Source of the DNA: Rhinopithecus roxellana
Lineage: Eukaryota; Chordata; Mammalia; Primates; Cercopithecidae
Direction: 5' to 3'
Length of the DNA stretch: 64,000 nt
NCBI RefSeq assembly: GCF_007565055.1
Contig: NC_044558.1
Span: 81,493,444 to 81,557,443 of the forward strand
The position numbers and the translations under genes were made by a program. Below the pieces are notes generated by a model, which was given only the letters and a program-made list of their open reading frames with translations, was not told where the DNA came from and made no database searches. Shown here in pieces: positions 36,211-46,569 of the stretch. How positions within the stretch are numbered: the first letter of the stretch is position 1; the number at the start of each line of letters is the position of its first letter.

Positions 36211-36889
36211 ACAAATTTACCCCCAAATCCCATCTCTAGTTTCATGGCCCACCCACTAAATCATGTGCTCCTTTTAAATCTCCTTTATGCACTGAGGTTT
36301 TAGTTATACAAAAACCCCTTCCAGTCAAACAGAAAAAATTAATTCAAATATGGAGAGAAAAATCAAACTTTCAGTATTTTTGTGACTATTTTGAGTAGTT
36401 CACTTTCCAACCTCTTAGACAGTTGACAGACACCACTAACCTGATCACCTATTTCAGAGCTTCAAAGATCCTTAATTTCCCCAAAGACTTCCTGAGCAAA
36501 AGGACTACATGTGGGAAATCAATGAAAACAGGAATGAGAAGAGAAACAAAGTTAAAAATTTGTTGCTTTTTGTTCCTGTCATTGGGGACTTTTGGTCTTC
36601 CAAACATTCCTTGAGTTCCTCCACATGAGTTTTTAATATCAATCTAGCAAAAATTAAAATAAACAAAAAAAGGCCTATGAAAGTCAGGATACTGAGCACC
36701 TCGTCATCTCTCCCCCTCCCCACCGCTCGCGAATGCCAGTGCTGGCCTGTTCCTTAAACGCACCGGCTCATCCCCCAGAGCAGCCTGTGCGCTCTGCCAG
36801 CGAGTGCTGCTTCTCCTCTGGCCACCGCGGAAAGGCCTCCCTGACCGCTAGCTAATGTCACCCCACCCCCACCCCACCCCACCACTAAA
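36211..36889. other. no gene seen, small CpG-rich patch
   Basis: 36719-36860 holds about ten CpG (cgctcgcgaatgcc, aacgcaccggctcatc, ccaccgcggaaagg), unusual for this region but far below CpG-island length. The rest is AT-rich. Confidence 0.4.
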
Positions 36890-37085
36890 TCATCACCCTA
36901 GTTTATTTTCTTCATAGCACTTAATCACTATCTCAAACTACATTTATTTGTTTACTTATCATCTGTCTCCTCCACCAGAAGTAAACTCCACAAGAGTAGG
37001 GACCTTGTCTGTCTCATCAGTGGTATTCCCAGCACCTAGCACAGTGCCTGGCATATAGGAGGTGTTCAATACATATTTGTTGAAG
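36890..37085 (+). mobile_element. L2 3' end, well preserved
   Basis: Contains agtaaactccacaagagtag, ggaccttgtctgtctcatca, cagcacctagcacagtgcct and ttcaatacatatttgttgaa, the canonical L2 terminus. Confidence 0.9.
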
Positions 37086-38131
37086 AAAAGAATGATGGAT
37101 TAATAAAGACGTTCATGCCTAAAAAAGAACTGATACAGAGTAATCAATGAAGGGGTATCTAGAACTCCTACGCATTATTGCCCAAGATTACAGAAATAGA
37201 GATGAAACATTAGTGACTCCTCCTACCATCCACTTCTCATAAGGTCTCCCTAGCTAGGAAGGAGCTCCATCTGTTTACCAAAGGAGCCCAGAGGGCAATT
37301 CTGGATGAAGAAAAGCTCTCACTTTGCTTGCTGCTTCCTCCCTGCTATTTACATTCAGCTATTTCCAAAAAAATTCAAGTGAAAAATATGTGATGCAGCC
37401 ACTAGAAAATAAGTCTGACTAACAGAGACAGTGATGAGCAGAATCCACACAAATAAAAAAAGGTTCAAGGACATATATGTCTGCCAATGACTTTTCTGAC
37501 AGGCTAAGTGAATGGGTATTGAGTCACCTAAAATCTAAAATGAAAGTTAATGCCATCTAGGAAGGGATGGATATTTATGGGGATTTTGAGGACATATAGG
37601 TAGAGTGGGTTCAGAAATAATAGGATATATGGAAAGATATGTAGGGGCTAAATCAAGTAACCTCAGAAATACCAGAACATGATCTTAGTGGGAGCTGTCC
37701 GTTTTCCAGTGCAATGCCAGTATGCTTGAATCAAGAGGAAGGAAGGGCATGAACTCCTCAAGGGGGAGTATCTGGGATAGCTTTTAAGCAAAGCATAGAT
37801 AGAAGATGACTCAGGAGGTCAGGCAATGATTGTGGCTTTTTGTGTAGTCTTTCAACTATGGAGGCATCGTGCTGGAATCCCAGGAAGCGACATCTGTGAC
37901 TGGGACCTGAGAGCCATCCTGCTGGGCAGACGCTCAGAGATCCACATTCAAAGTCAAGCTGTGGAACATACTTGGCATGAACCAACAAATCAATCTCACA
38001 TGCGCCTCCTCAGAAACAATGTTCTGCTAGGGACTGCTGTAAATATTTCTTGGGTCAATGTAGGTATATACAGGGTTTCCTTCCTAGTGGCACTTACGGG
38101 TTTTAAGATTTTAAACTCTTAGCAAAACGTT
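37086..38131. other. no repeat seen; possible 3' untranslated sequence
   Basis: Lies directly downstream (minus strand) of the zinc-finger stop codon. No coding exon or repeat is recognised. Confidence 0.4.
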
Positions 38132-38917
38132 TTATATAACTGATATTTTGAGATGGTTTCTCTCCTTTGTGTGGACTCTCTGGTGGATGCAGAGGCTCGT
38201 ACTCTGACTGAAGGCCTTTCCGCACTCATCACATTTAAAAGGTTTCTCTCCTGTGTGAACTCTCTGGTGGATGCACAGGCTCGAACTCTGACTGAAGGCC
38301 TTCCCACATCCACAACATCTATAGGGTTTCTCTCCAGTGTGGACTCTCTGGTGGATGCAGAGGCTCGAACTCTGACTGAAGGCCTTCCCACACTCATAAC
38401 ATTTATAGGGTTTCTCTCCTGTGTGGACTCTTTGATGCATGCAGAGGCTGGAGGTGTGCCTGAAGGCCTTCCCACACTCTTCACATTTAAAGGGCTTCTC
38501 TCCGGTGTGGACTCTCTGATGCATGCAAAGGTTTGAACTATTACTAAAGCCCCTTCCACACTCACTACAGACATAAGGTTTCTCACCTGTATGAACTCTC
38601 ATATGAATTTGAAGATGGGAGCTCCAATTGAAGGCTTTGCCACACTCATAACATTTATAGGGCTTCTCCACTGTGTGGATTTTCTTATGTCTATTAAGTT
38701 TTGTTGTAGTGCTAAAATCCTTACCACAATCATCACATTTATAGACCTTCTCTCCTGTATGGTCTCTCCAATGAATATGAAGTTCTGATATATGAAAGAA
38801 ACCCTTATCACACTTGTCACATTTATGGGGCTTCTCAGCTGTGTGAATTTTCTGATGCATAAAAAGATCTGCTCTCTCAGAGAAAAATTCCCTACACATG
38901 GGGCACTTGTAGATCAT
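38132..38917 (-). CDS. nine-finger C2H2 zinc-finger protein or array
   Basis: An uninterrupted frame of 261 codons with nine complete C2H2 fingers in tandem, joined by TGEKP-type linkers (variants TAEKP, TGEKV, TVEKP). Such arrays are DNA-binding domains of nuclear transcription factors, commonly KRAB-type repressors in primates. Here no KRAB or SCAN box is visible. Fingers 7-9 have nearly the same helix (QSSSLCI or QSTSLCI), so they should contact similar triplets. The protein ends soon after finger 9. I chose the ATG at 38915-38917. The frame is open only to an in-frame stop at 38984-38986, and the bases between encode a decayed finger (C-x2-C present, histidines lost). Further upstream, the same frame has several more stops in about 250 bases. 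It lies about 500 bases downstream of the stop codon of the multi-exon gene at 39420-63827, same strand. It could be a compact zinc-finger gene, an alternative 3' exon, or a decaying copy. The family call is firm. Function and orthologue are not identified. Confidence 0.8.
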   Translation of the reverse strand: MIYKCPMCREFFSERADLFMHQKIHTAEKPHKCDKCDKGFFHISELHIHWRDHTGEKVYKCDDCGKDFSTTTKLNRHKKIHTVEKPYKCYECGKAFNWSSHLQIHMRVHTGEKPYVCSECGRGFSNSSNLCMHQRVHTGEKPFKCEECGKAFRHTSSLCMHQRVHTGEKPYKCYECGKAFSQSSSLCIHQRVHTGEKPYRCCGCGKAFSQSSSLCIHQRVHTGEKPFKCDECGKAFSQSTSLCIHQRVHTKERNHLKISVI

Positions 38918-39419
38918 TTTTCCTATTTGGTATCGTGATTTGGAGGAGAAAATTTCCTTACAATTACTACAGTTACAAGACTGTTATTTCATAGAGTCTC
39001 TTATTTGGCCATTTTGGCAGTCTATCTCAGGCTTGCTCTGTTAGGTAAGTTTAAGGTCAGCCTAAGCTTTTCCCTGCCTGTCTTTCTATGGAAGGTTTCT
39101 TCCTGCATAGTGTTCCTCACTCAGTATTATTATTGATTATAAAGTGACATTGACTTCCACGTGTATTCTGTAACTCATTAACATAGAACTTTGTTTTAGA
39201 TCCTGAGTTGTCAACATTCCAAGGGGCTCTCAAGGTGCAAACCTTTTTGTTTTTGAGCCCCTAGAATCTTCCTCTTGTAGAGCAATCTTGTACTTCTCAC
39301 TTCTAGAAAAAGGACTGTACAGTATATCCCCTGTATCGAAGGATGAGATACTGCTGGCTGGTCTCGAGCCCCTGCAGTTGCCCCTTGAAGAGTCAGTTTG
39401 GCATTCTGCCTCCTGCACA
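38918..39419 (-). other. spacer between gene stop and zinc-finger frame
   Basis: Probable 3' untranslated part of the last exon of the multi-exon gene. In the zinc-finger frame it contains in-frame stops at about 39233, 39140, 39085, 39063, 39040 and 38984, with finger-like CNCSNC residues just before the ATG. This suggests that the array was once longer and its N-terminal part has decayed. Confidence 0.5.
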
Positions 39420-39516
39420 TCAGACACAAAAGCCTTTCCAGCAAGCAGGCTCCTCGGGGTCCAGGTATGGCAAGCCTTGCTTTGGGGAATTCCCTACATG
39501 GGTATCATGCCATCTC
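39420..39516 (-). CDS. last coding exon of unrecognised multi-exon gene
   Basis: The acceptor tttatttatgtttctgttacag precedes 39516. The exon completes a split codon from the exon at 39621-39791 (AG plus G) and stays open for 31 residues to a TGA at 39420-39422. The C-terminus reads DPEEPACWKGFCV. Other frames also lack stops for part of this stretch, so the choice rests on the strong acceptor and on phase agreement. The exon presumably continues as 3' untranslated sequence towards the zinc-finger frame. Confidence 0.6.
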
Positions 39517-39620
39517 CTGTAACAGAAACATAAATAAATAAATTGAAAATGCTTCTATCTGGAAAACTGCTATTGATTCCAAAATTAATTTTATATAAGT
39601 GTGACAGCAGTAACACAAAC

Positions 39621-39791
39621 CTTTTTTGGTCTTGAGGAAGAAGCTCGCTTATCTTCCAGAGATGTGTCTCTTGGATTTGCAGGTCTGAAGGAGAGAATTT
39701 GTAGATATCATGCTCCTGTTTACAGCTTAAGTATATAATCCAGTTACAACCACTCATTGTAATTATCTGAGCAACATCAAGGGGAACGTTA
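39621..39791 (-). CDS. penultimate exon of unrecognised multi-exon gene
   Basis: 171 bases with an excellent acceptor (ggatttcttttctctttcag) and a modest donor (AAAAAG|gtttgt). It begins with one base that completes a codon begun in the exon at 55876-55956, giving TDYTNVPLDVAQIITMSGCN across the junction. It encodes 56 residues, including WIIYLSCKQEHDIYKFSPSD. The alternating hydrophobic strand-like pattern would suit a beta-rich or propeller-like fold, but this is a guess. The intron upstream is 16 kb. Confidence 0.75.
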
Positions 39792-40009
39792 CTGAAAGAG
39801 AAAAGAAATCCTCAAAAGACCTACATGTGAGTATGAAAACCAGCTGTCCTGTACAAAGGAACAACAATGAAAATGATCTCCACTTTGAACTTCAGAAGGT
39901 ACAACAGTGCTGCTTTTGGAGATAAAACATCATATTTGACTTGCCTTCCAATCTACACAAAGAATAAGTACATGATGTGTTGGTATCAAACGTCATTCTC
40001 CTACTTGTC

Positions 40010-40440
40010 TGCAATGATTTCCTGATGTTACTTAAATAAAATCCCAATCCTTAACTCAAACATCTGACCTGCCCCTCTCCCCACCTCATCCCCTGTGCTT
40101 CCTGCCTCTGGCTTTCTTTTTCAGCTCTCAAACACTCCAAGCGTTTCCTGCCTCGGGGCCTTTGTACATGCTGTTCCCAGCACTTAAACCACTCCCTCCC
40201 CTACTTTGTGCAGAGCTTTGTGGGTCAGCTGCCCTCCTCTACCTAAAGAGGCCCCGGCTAGACTCTGTTTTCATGTCCTTTAATTCCTTTAAAGCCCACA
40301 TGACTTGTAATTATTGTATTTGTTCCCTGGTTTTTAACCTGTCTCCTGTACTAGGATGTAAGTGCCATGAAGGAGGAACTGTGTGCGTTGCTCTCTGTTA
40401 CAACCTGGCAATGAGAGGGGTTCAATGAATATTTTCTGCG
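40010..40440 (+). mobile_element. L2 3' region
   Basis: Contains cggggcctttgtacatgctg, cctgtactaggatgtaagtg and ggggttcaatgaatatt, the order of L2 3' sequence. It lies in the long intron. Part of it (40251-40271) was apparently copied to 42344-42364. Confidence 0.8.
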
Positions 40441-40829
40441 AATCTATCGAGTATTTCACGACACCCTCTGGCACCCACACACATGTCCTGCTTCATTCTG
40501 GTGGGGCAGATAAAGGTACATTTCTTAGTGCCTTATTTCCAGTCTTTTCATGGCCTCCAGGGGACAAAATACACAACAAATAGAATAAGGAGGAGATAAA
40601 AGAAGAAAATAAATCTCAAAATATTCACTCTGAAATCTTTTAAGGTTTAGGACTATGTTTTAGCAACCTTTTCATTTCTTTTATTCTATATGCAGTGATA
40701 CTTTAAAATTAACTAAATGAAATCAATAAGTCTTCTTAAAATAACGCTTTTAATATGTTCCATACAAAGAGAACATGCATGGGTGTTTGAGGAGATGTAA
40801 TGTTAAAAAGGTAAAATAAACTGGACTGC

Positions 40830-41165
40830 TTCTAGGTGAAAGTGTTATAATTACAAAATTCAATTAGGTACCCAAAATTTTGGCAAAAATGGTCATATAT
40901 CTACAAAAAATATGTTTGCATCCATCCTTTGTCCTAGTAATAATTCTAGAATATATCCTAAAGACACATTGGTAAAAATAGGAAATGACTGATATTCAAT
41001 TATTCACTGAGGCAGTATTTGGCAGCGAAACTGCAAGCAACCCAAGGCCATCGATAGGGAACTAGCTGAATCAAGTATGGCACCTCCTCACAAGGCAAAA
41101 AGGAATGAGGACGGCACTGCGCACTGACACAGAGTGAACCAAGGTCACATTTAAAAAAAAAAAAA
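40830..41165 (+). mobile_element. L1M 3'-region fragment
   Basis: Contains aattctagaatatatcctaa, agggaactagctgaatcaag and tatggcacctcctcacaagg, typical old L1 wording, ending in an A run at about 41152-41169. Confidence 0.55.
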
Positions 41166-41238
41166 AAAACCTAAGGTACACAATAGTATATGTTCTATGC
41201 TACCTTTTCTGCAAAAAAGGAAGGTAATATATAACATA

Positions 41239-41537
41239 AACACTCATGCCTGTAATCCCAGCATGCCAGGAGGCCGAGGTGGGAGGATCACTTGAGGCCA
41301 GGAGTTTGAGACCAGCCTGGGCAACATAGGGAGACCCTGTCTCTACAAAAAAAATTAAATTAAATTAGAAAGTTAGCCAGGCATGGTGGCACACATCCGT
41401 AGTCGCAGCTACTCAGGAGGCTGAGGCAGGAAGATGGCTTGAGCCTAGGTGTTCAAGGCTACAGTGAGCCAAGATTGTGCCACTGTACTCCAGCCTCAGC
41501 AACAGAGTAAGACCCTATCTTAAATTAAAAAAAAATA
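41239..41537 (+). mobile_element. AluJ-type element, 5'-truncated
   Basis: Starts inside the left arm (actcatgcctgtaatcccag), with an insertion of attaaattaaatt in the middle A-rich linker and old-type wording. It is the first Alu after the Alu-free stretch. Confidence 0.9.
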
Positions 41538-42639
41538 AGCATGGTGAAAGATAATCCAGCATTTAATTTAATGATTACTTATGGGGGAGAATACAGTTGA
41601 GACTTCTCTGAACATACTGTTATATAGTTCTGACTCTGGAAACATGCTTCTATAGTCAAAAAACAAAATTAAATGAATATTAAAATAAAGAGAATAAACC
41701 TATCATGTTGGTGACATAGCCACAAATGCCTTTTGAGCACAGTACACTGATTGTACATGCCTAGAACATATTCTTTTGACAAATAAGTTGCAAAGAAATC
41801 ACACTTCTTTCAACAATTTAACTGTTACTGGTGTCTTTTAAAGTAGGTTAATACAAATAAGTAGTTTATGTTAAAGTTGTTAGCCAAGATTCAATATAAG
41901 AAAAATTAGATTTAAGTATAAAATCAAAGTTAAGAAAAAATTCTGTAACATAAAATTTGACTTAGAGATATCAGTTTGAATTCACTTTTTTTTTTTCTTT
42001 TTAGACATCACCAAAAAGACCTGGAAGCAGTAAGAAGCGATAGCAATGAGCACACCTAGAGCCCCTTCCCTTAAATCCTCTCCCCACCAAGAGGCAAGGG
42101 GTCCTTGGAGGAACGGCTGGGTTCAAAGCCAGAGTAGCACTTACAAAATGAGCTTGGGACATCTTGTTATGACAGAAAGCAGGAGAGCTGTGCCAAAGGA
42201 ACACAGAGCCAATTATGCAACTAAGTATCAAAAGGAATAAGAAAGGCAATCGAGTGAGACGCATTAAATATACAAACCCCGGGAGCTCATAATGACTGTA
42301 GGCAATGGGGAAGAAAGAGACAGGCAGGCAGAGAGATGGAGAGGCCCTGGCTAGACTCTGTTTTAGAGAGATGGAGAGACCCAAGGCACTGAAACAAAAT
42401 TGGAATTAACTAGGGGCCCAACTTCTTACCCTGAAAATTGGTAATTAAAGGAGAGAAGCATCTATCCTATTTCCTGTATGAACTCTCTTTCAAGACAAAG
42501 AAGCAACCAGCTAATATGTGCATACTCCTCATCAAACACCTGATTCAGACTATGATAAGCAAGGGGTGAAAAAAGGGGCTGGAAGGCTGATCCGGGACTT
42601 GGCATTGCCAGAATCAGGTTGTCACCACCTGAAGCCAGG
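41538..42639. other. intronic, no exon seen
   Basis: AT-rich, then mixed. It contains the templated insertion at 42330-42378. No exon or named repeat is recognised. Confidence 0.5.
42330..42378. repeat. 14-bp duplication flanking a 21-bp templated insertion
   Basis: agagagatggagag occurs at 42330-42343 and 42365-42378. Between them lies gccctggctagactctgtttt (21 bases), matching 40251-40271 at 20 of 21 positions. This has the form of a staggered break filled with a copied patch. Confidence 0.85.
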
Positions 42640-42884
42640 AATCAATCGATCTTAGCATGACTCAAAGAGGAACAACCAGACACGAGTGCTTCCTGCTGTG
42701 GTGCAACGGGAAGCACCCAGAACCCCCTGAAGACATTCTTGCCAAAAGACTGAAGCAAAACCTAATTAAGCCTCTGGAGCTAATTTTTAATGGAAAGAAC
42801 TGCAGGGACAGAGGAACTACTAGGAAACAAGTAGCAAAACATCAAAAGGTGAGCCACTCTACAGGACAACTCCCCCCGCCCCCG

Positions 42885-42920
<36 letters not shown>

Positions 42921-43330
42921 AATAAGGACATGGGGAAAAAAAAAAGATGGTAAGGAGGAGGTGCTCTAAATGAAAGAGACTTGAGACATAACAATCTGAT
43001 ATAATCGGAGGACCTTCTTTGGAATCTGAAGCAAACCAGCTGCTAAAAGGGGACAGTCAAGGAAATGTGATTAGGGGTATGAGATTACACTGTGTGCTGT
43101 TAACTATGTGATCACGTCATTGTAGCTACGTAAACCAATGTCTACAGCCTTAGAGATGCACAGTGAAGAACAGGAATGATAGGACATGTCATCTGGTATG
43201 TGTGACTTAAAATGCTTCAGCAAACCAAAAAAAAGGGGGGGGGGAGTAAAAAAGAGCAGACAAAGCAAATGTGGTAAAATCATTGTAACCATTGAATCTA
43301 GGTGAGAGATAAATGAATAAAATATTCTAC
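42640..43330 (+). mobile_element. ancient interspersed repeat, family not assigned
   Basis: Phrases agaggaacaaccagacacga, atttttaatggaaagaactg and caaatgtggtaaaatcattg suggest the same repeat group as 15001-15560. It is interrupted by the poly-T run at 42884-42918. Confidence 0.45.
42884..42918. repeat. poly-T run of about 35 bases without an Alu
   Basis: A pure T run, preceded by ccccccgcccccgc and followed by gcaataagg. No retroelement body is attached on either side, unlike the other long T runs in the window. Confidence 0.9.
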
Positions 43331-45535
43331 TCTAAAATATTCTGTTGCAAAATATTATGTATGGTTGAAATCTTCATGATTAAAAAAAAATGTGTGAATG
43401 CTGAGAAGATATTCCTTTCCTGCTCTTCTGGCAATGGCAAACTAATCCCAGGACCACCACATAGAAGGGCAACTGTGACTGAAATCAATATAATCCCCGA
43501 AACAGCCCTCATTTCCCCAGTCAATCCTGAGCACAGGAGAATGCGCACAGGAAGAGGTCTCTGGACAGCAGGACAAGGCAGTGGCGGCAGGGACAAGCAG
43601 AGGACAAAGGAAGCAGCACTGTGCTCTGCTCTTTCCCTCGCAAGCTAACCCCAGCAGGGGTGTCTTCCAGCACCCCCTCCAGGAATCAAGCTGCCACAGT
43701 TAGAGCATTCCTCCAGCCTAGCCTCAGCAGAGTCCAACTCTGCTCAGAAGAGCAATAGTTCAACACCAAGGTCCCTGACAGGGGAGTCTGACATGACCTC
43801 CCACTGGAGTTCTTCTTCAGGAATCAGGCACTGCCATTCCTTCCAGATAAAATCCTTGGACCTGTCTGTAAGTCTCACTGTACAGTGGGGGGATGAGAGG
43901 GGTAAGCTGCATTTTGTAGGAAAAAGAAAGATAAAAGAAACTCCAGCAAATTTTCCATGTGACCAACCAAAGAACAGAAAGGCCAACACACAGAAAGGAT
44001 CTCCAGTACAGACTCGCCTATCACAGCCCCCGCCCAAGTCTTCCACACAGATAGAGGCGACTGTAAATCCAGAGGCAGATACAGGTTATGGAACCCCACA
44101 GAGGTCACAGATCCTGAATGCACCACGTTCCCAAGGCTGTCTCTCACTCCAGACTCCCCCTTATGTCTCATAATCAACGTCCTACCGGGGGTTTCAAGAG
44201 GACATCCCATATGACTGCAAGCCCCTCTTTCTGACCTGAGGGGGAAGCCTGTCACTGCCAAGGACAAACTAAGAGCCTGCACCTGTGAGCTCAGGAATGC
44301 CCCCAGCATTCTGTGCACTCGACCCACACTGGAGGAGAACTCAAAAAGCAAAATGACAGTGCAGCTGAAAACCGAGAAAACGAAAGCTTAAAATTTAGCC
44401 CATCTACCTCAAATCCTCACCTTCCATGAAAAGGAGCCTTTCCTCTCTCCCTGTAGTTTGTGATACCACAGAATACTGAATCAGTACTAATATCTCAGTA
44501 CAATTAAAACTGAGGGCAACTAGCTTATAAAGAACGATGCTGAGATTCAAGAAAGTCAAAAACTGAGTCTTAAATACAAGGAAACCGTATCCTGAGAATA
44601 CATGCTCTGGGCCACGGCATAAGAAAGGGGAACCTGAAGACGGAGGTACAGGACTAACAGGCTGGGAGAATGAAGTTGGTTTCCCTTGAGGGTTGCTCAG
44701 ACCAAAAGTTCCGCACTCTAGTGGCAGAAGACGCAAACCCGCTGCATGTAAGGGAGACTACCACTCCAGCGTAGGGCCAAGACTGCAGGAGTCGGCCACA
44801 GCAGCCCTAATGGGGTGATCAGAGCGTCAGAGGAACGCCAACTATTTATGTGGAGGTAGAGGTTGGTGAGCTACAACTGATGTTCCACAAAGTGGACTCT
44901 GAACTGGATATTCAACACAGGCTGGATATGAAATAAAGACTATTCACCTTGATTGGGCAGGAGAGAAAAATCCAGTTACACTCCTAAAGGAATTAGCAGC
45001 CATTCAGCCTTGACATCAGATTGTGTCCACAGTGTTCAGCCAGCAGATGCCGACTACTGAGCAGAAGGCCAAGTGCCTCGTCTGTGCTGCTCTGCTCGAG
45101 GCTATGACCTCCATGCAAGAACTACAGAGGCACAGGGACCCAGCTGTCACCACCAACTGAGGAAGAGAATAGCGCCACCCAGCAACTAACATCCCACTGC
45201 CAGGCTGGTAAAGAAAGAGGTGTGCAGAAGGGCACACTGGTGCAGTGCCCAGTGCCAGGGAGGTATAGGATAATGTCTTGCAAGCACTTGGGGCTGGCAC
45301 AGAGACAGCTTGTTGTGGGGATGGGCCAGTGATGCCTTTAGAAAGACGGGAGATGTGAGACGGAGGGCAGATGCTGTATGAATGAAGTTCAACCAAGAGA
45401 AGAGAACAGGAAAGAGGGAACTTTAAAATGTATTCCCACTTAATCTTGGAACTTCAGGCCAACATATCACCTAACACTACTTTGCATCTGTTTTCTTTTT
45501 ATATAATGAGGATAATACAGACATGCTGGACTATC
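43331..45535. other. intronic, no exon seen
   Basis: Open frames up to 158 codons (minus 43875-44351) overlap one another on both strands and lack splice sites in phase with the gene. No named repeat is recognised. Confidence 0.45.
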
Positions 45536-45540
45536 TGTGT

Positions 45541-45590
45541 GTCTCTCTCTCACACACACACACACATACACACACACACACACACACAAC
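45541..45590. repeat. (CA)n microsatellite
   Basis: tctctctctc followed by (ca) repeats with one interruption (cacataca). Confidence 0.95.
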
Positions 45591-45962
45591 ATTTTATAAA
45601 TTATCAATCAATCAAAAGGTGAAGTAACAAACTTTGGAAACTAAAAGATAGACAACTGTATTATATATTTACATCATTTTCAAAAATGCTGACTGCATGT
45701 TAACGTAGGACTGCCAGCACCCAGTATGTGACTTGTGGTCATTCAACAAAACCCAACTCAAGTAATAAACTGGCTTCTTGTGTGAACAAAGTAGTAGAGA
45801 GGGTGGACAAAATAAGAACAGCAAAAAGCTCACGGTTTATGAACCTGGGTTCAACCCCTGTGGTGACAGGCCCATAGGAGTACGTTTTGTTTTTTTCTCT
45901 ACTTTTGAGTTCATTTGAAATTTTCCATAATAAAATGTAAGCCAGTAAGCCTTTGCTTAGAA

Positions 45963-46498
45963 CAGTGGTCCCCAACCTTTTTGGCAGCAGGGACCAGTTT
46001 TGTGGAAAACAATTTTTCCACAGACTGGGGGCAGGGATGATGGTTTTGGGATGAATCAAGTGCATTATGCTTAAATTGTGCACTTTATTTCTACTATTAT
46101 TACATTGCAATATATAATGAAATAATTATACAACTTACCATCATGTAGAATCAGTGGGAGCCTGAGCTTGTTTTCCTGCAACTAGGTGGTCCCATCTGGA
46201 GGTGTTGGGAGACAGTTAACAGATCATCAGGCACTGAATTCGCATAAGGAGCGGGCAACCTAGATCCCTCACATGCACAGTTTACAACAGGGTTCACGCT
46301 CCTATGAGAATCTAATGCCTCCGCTGATCTGACAGGAGGTGGAGCTCAGGAGGTAACGCAAGCGATGGGGAGTGGCTATAAATAGATGAAGCTTCACTGG
46401 CTTGCCCACCACTCACTTCATGCCTCATGCTGTGTGGCCTTGGTTCCTAACAGACCATGGACCGGTAGCCATTCGTGGCCCAGAGGTTGGGGACCCCT
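45963..46498 (-). mobile_element. MER1-type hAT-Charlie element with exact target duplication
   Basis: Second copy of the element at 2244-2765. It runs from cagtggtccccaacctttttg to gaggttggggacccctg, flanked by exact 8-bp duplications gcttagaa (45955-45962 and 46499-46506). The terminal inverted repeats are better kept than in the first copy. It inserted just upstream of the long L2. Confidence 0.9.
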
Positions 46499-46569
46499 GG
46501 CTTAGAAAATCCCTATATGACAATCTTAAGCCATCGGAAAGAATACAACGGTGTTCTAAATTACAGAGC

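Noticed and set aside
36719..36860. CpG-rich patch as a promoter
   Set aside because: It is only about 140 bases long with about ten CpG. There is no other promoter sign.
38917..38983. Possible splice acceptor (ttttctcctcc...caaatag) just before the zinc-finger ATG
   Set aside because: The pyrimidine tract is about 20 bases from the AG and the site is weak. I kept it only as a possibility in the zinc-finger entry.
43875..44351. 158-codon minus-strand frame
   Set aside because: It lies inside the 16-kb intron, without a fitting acceptor and donor, and adding it would need a phase pattern I do not see.
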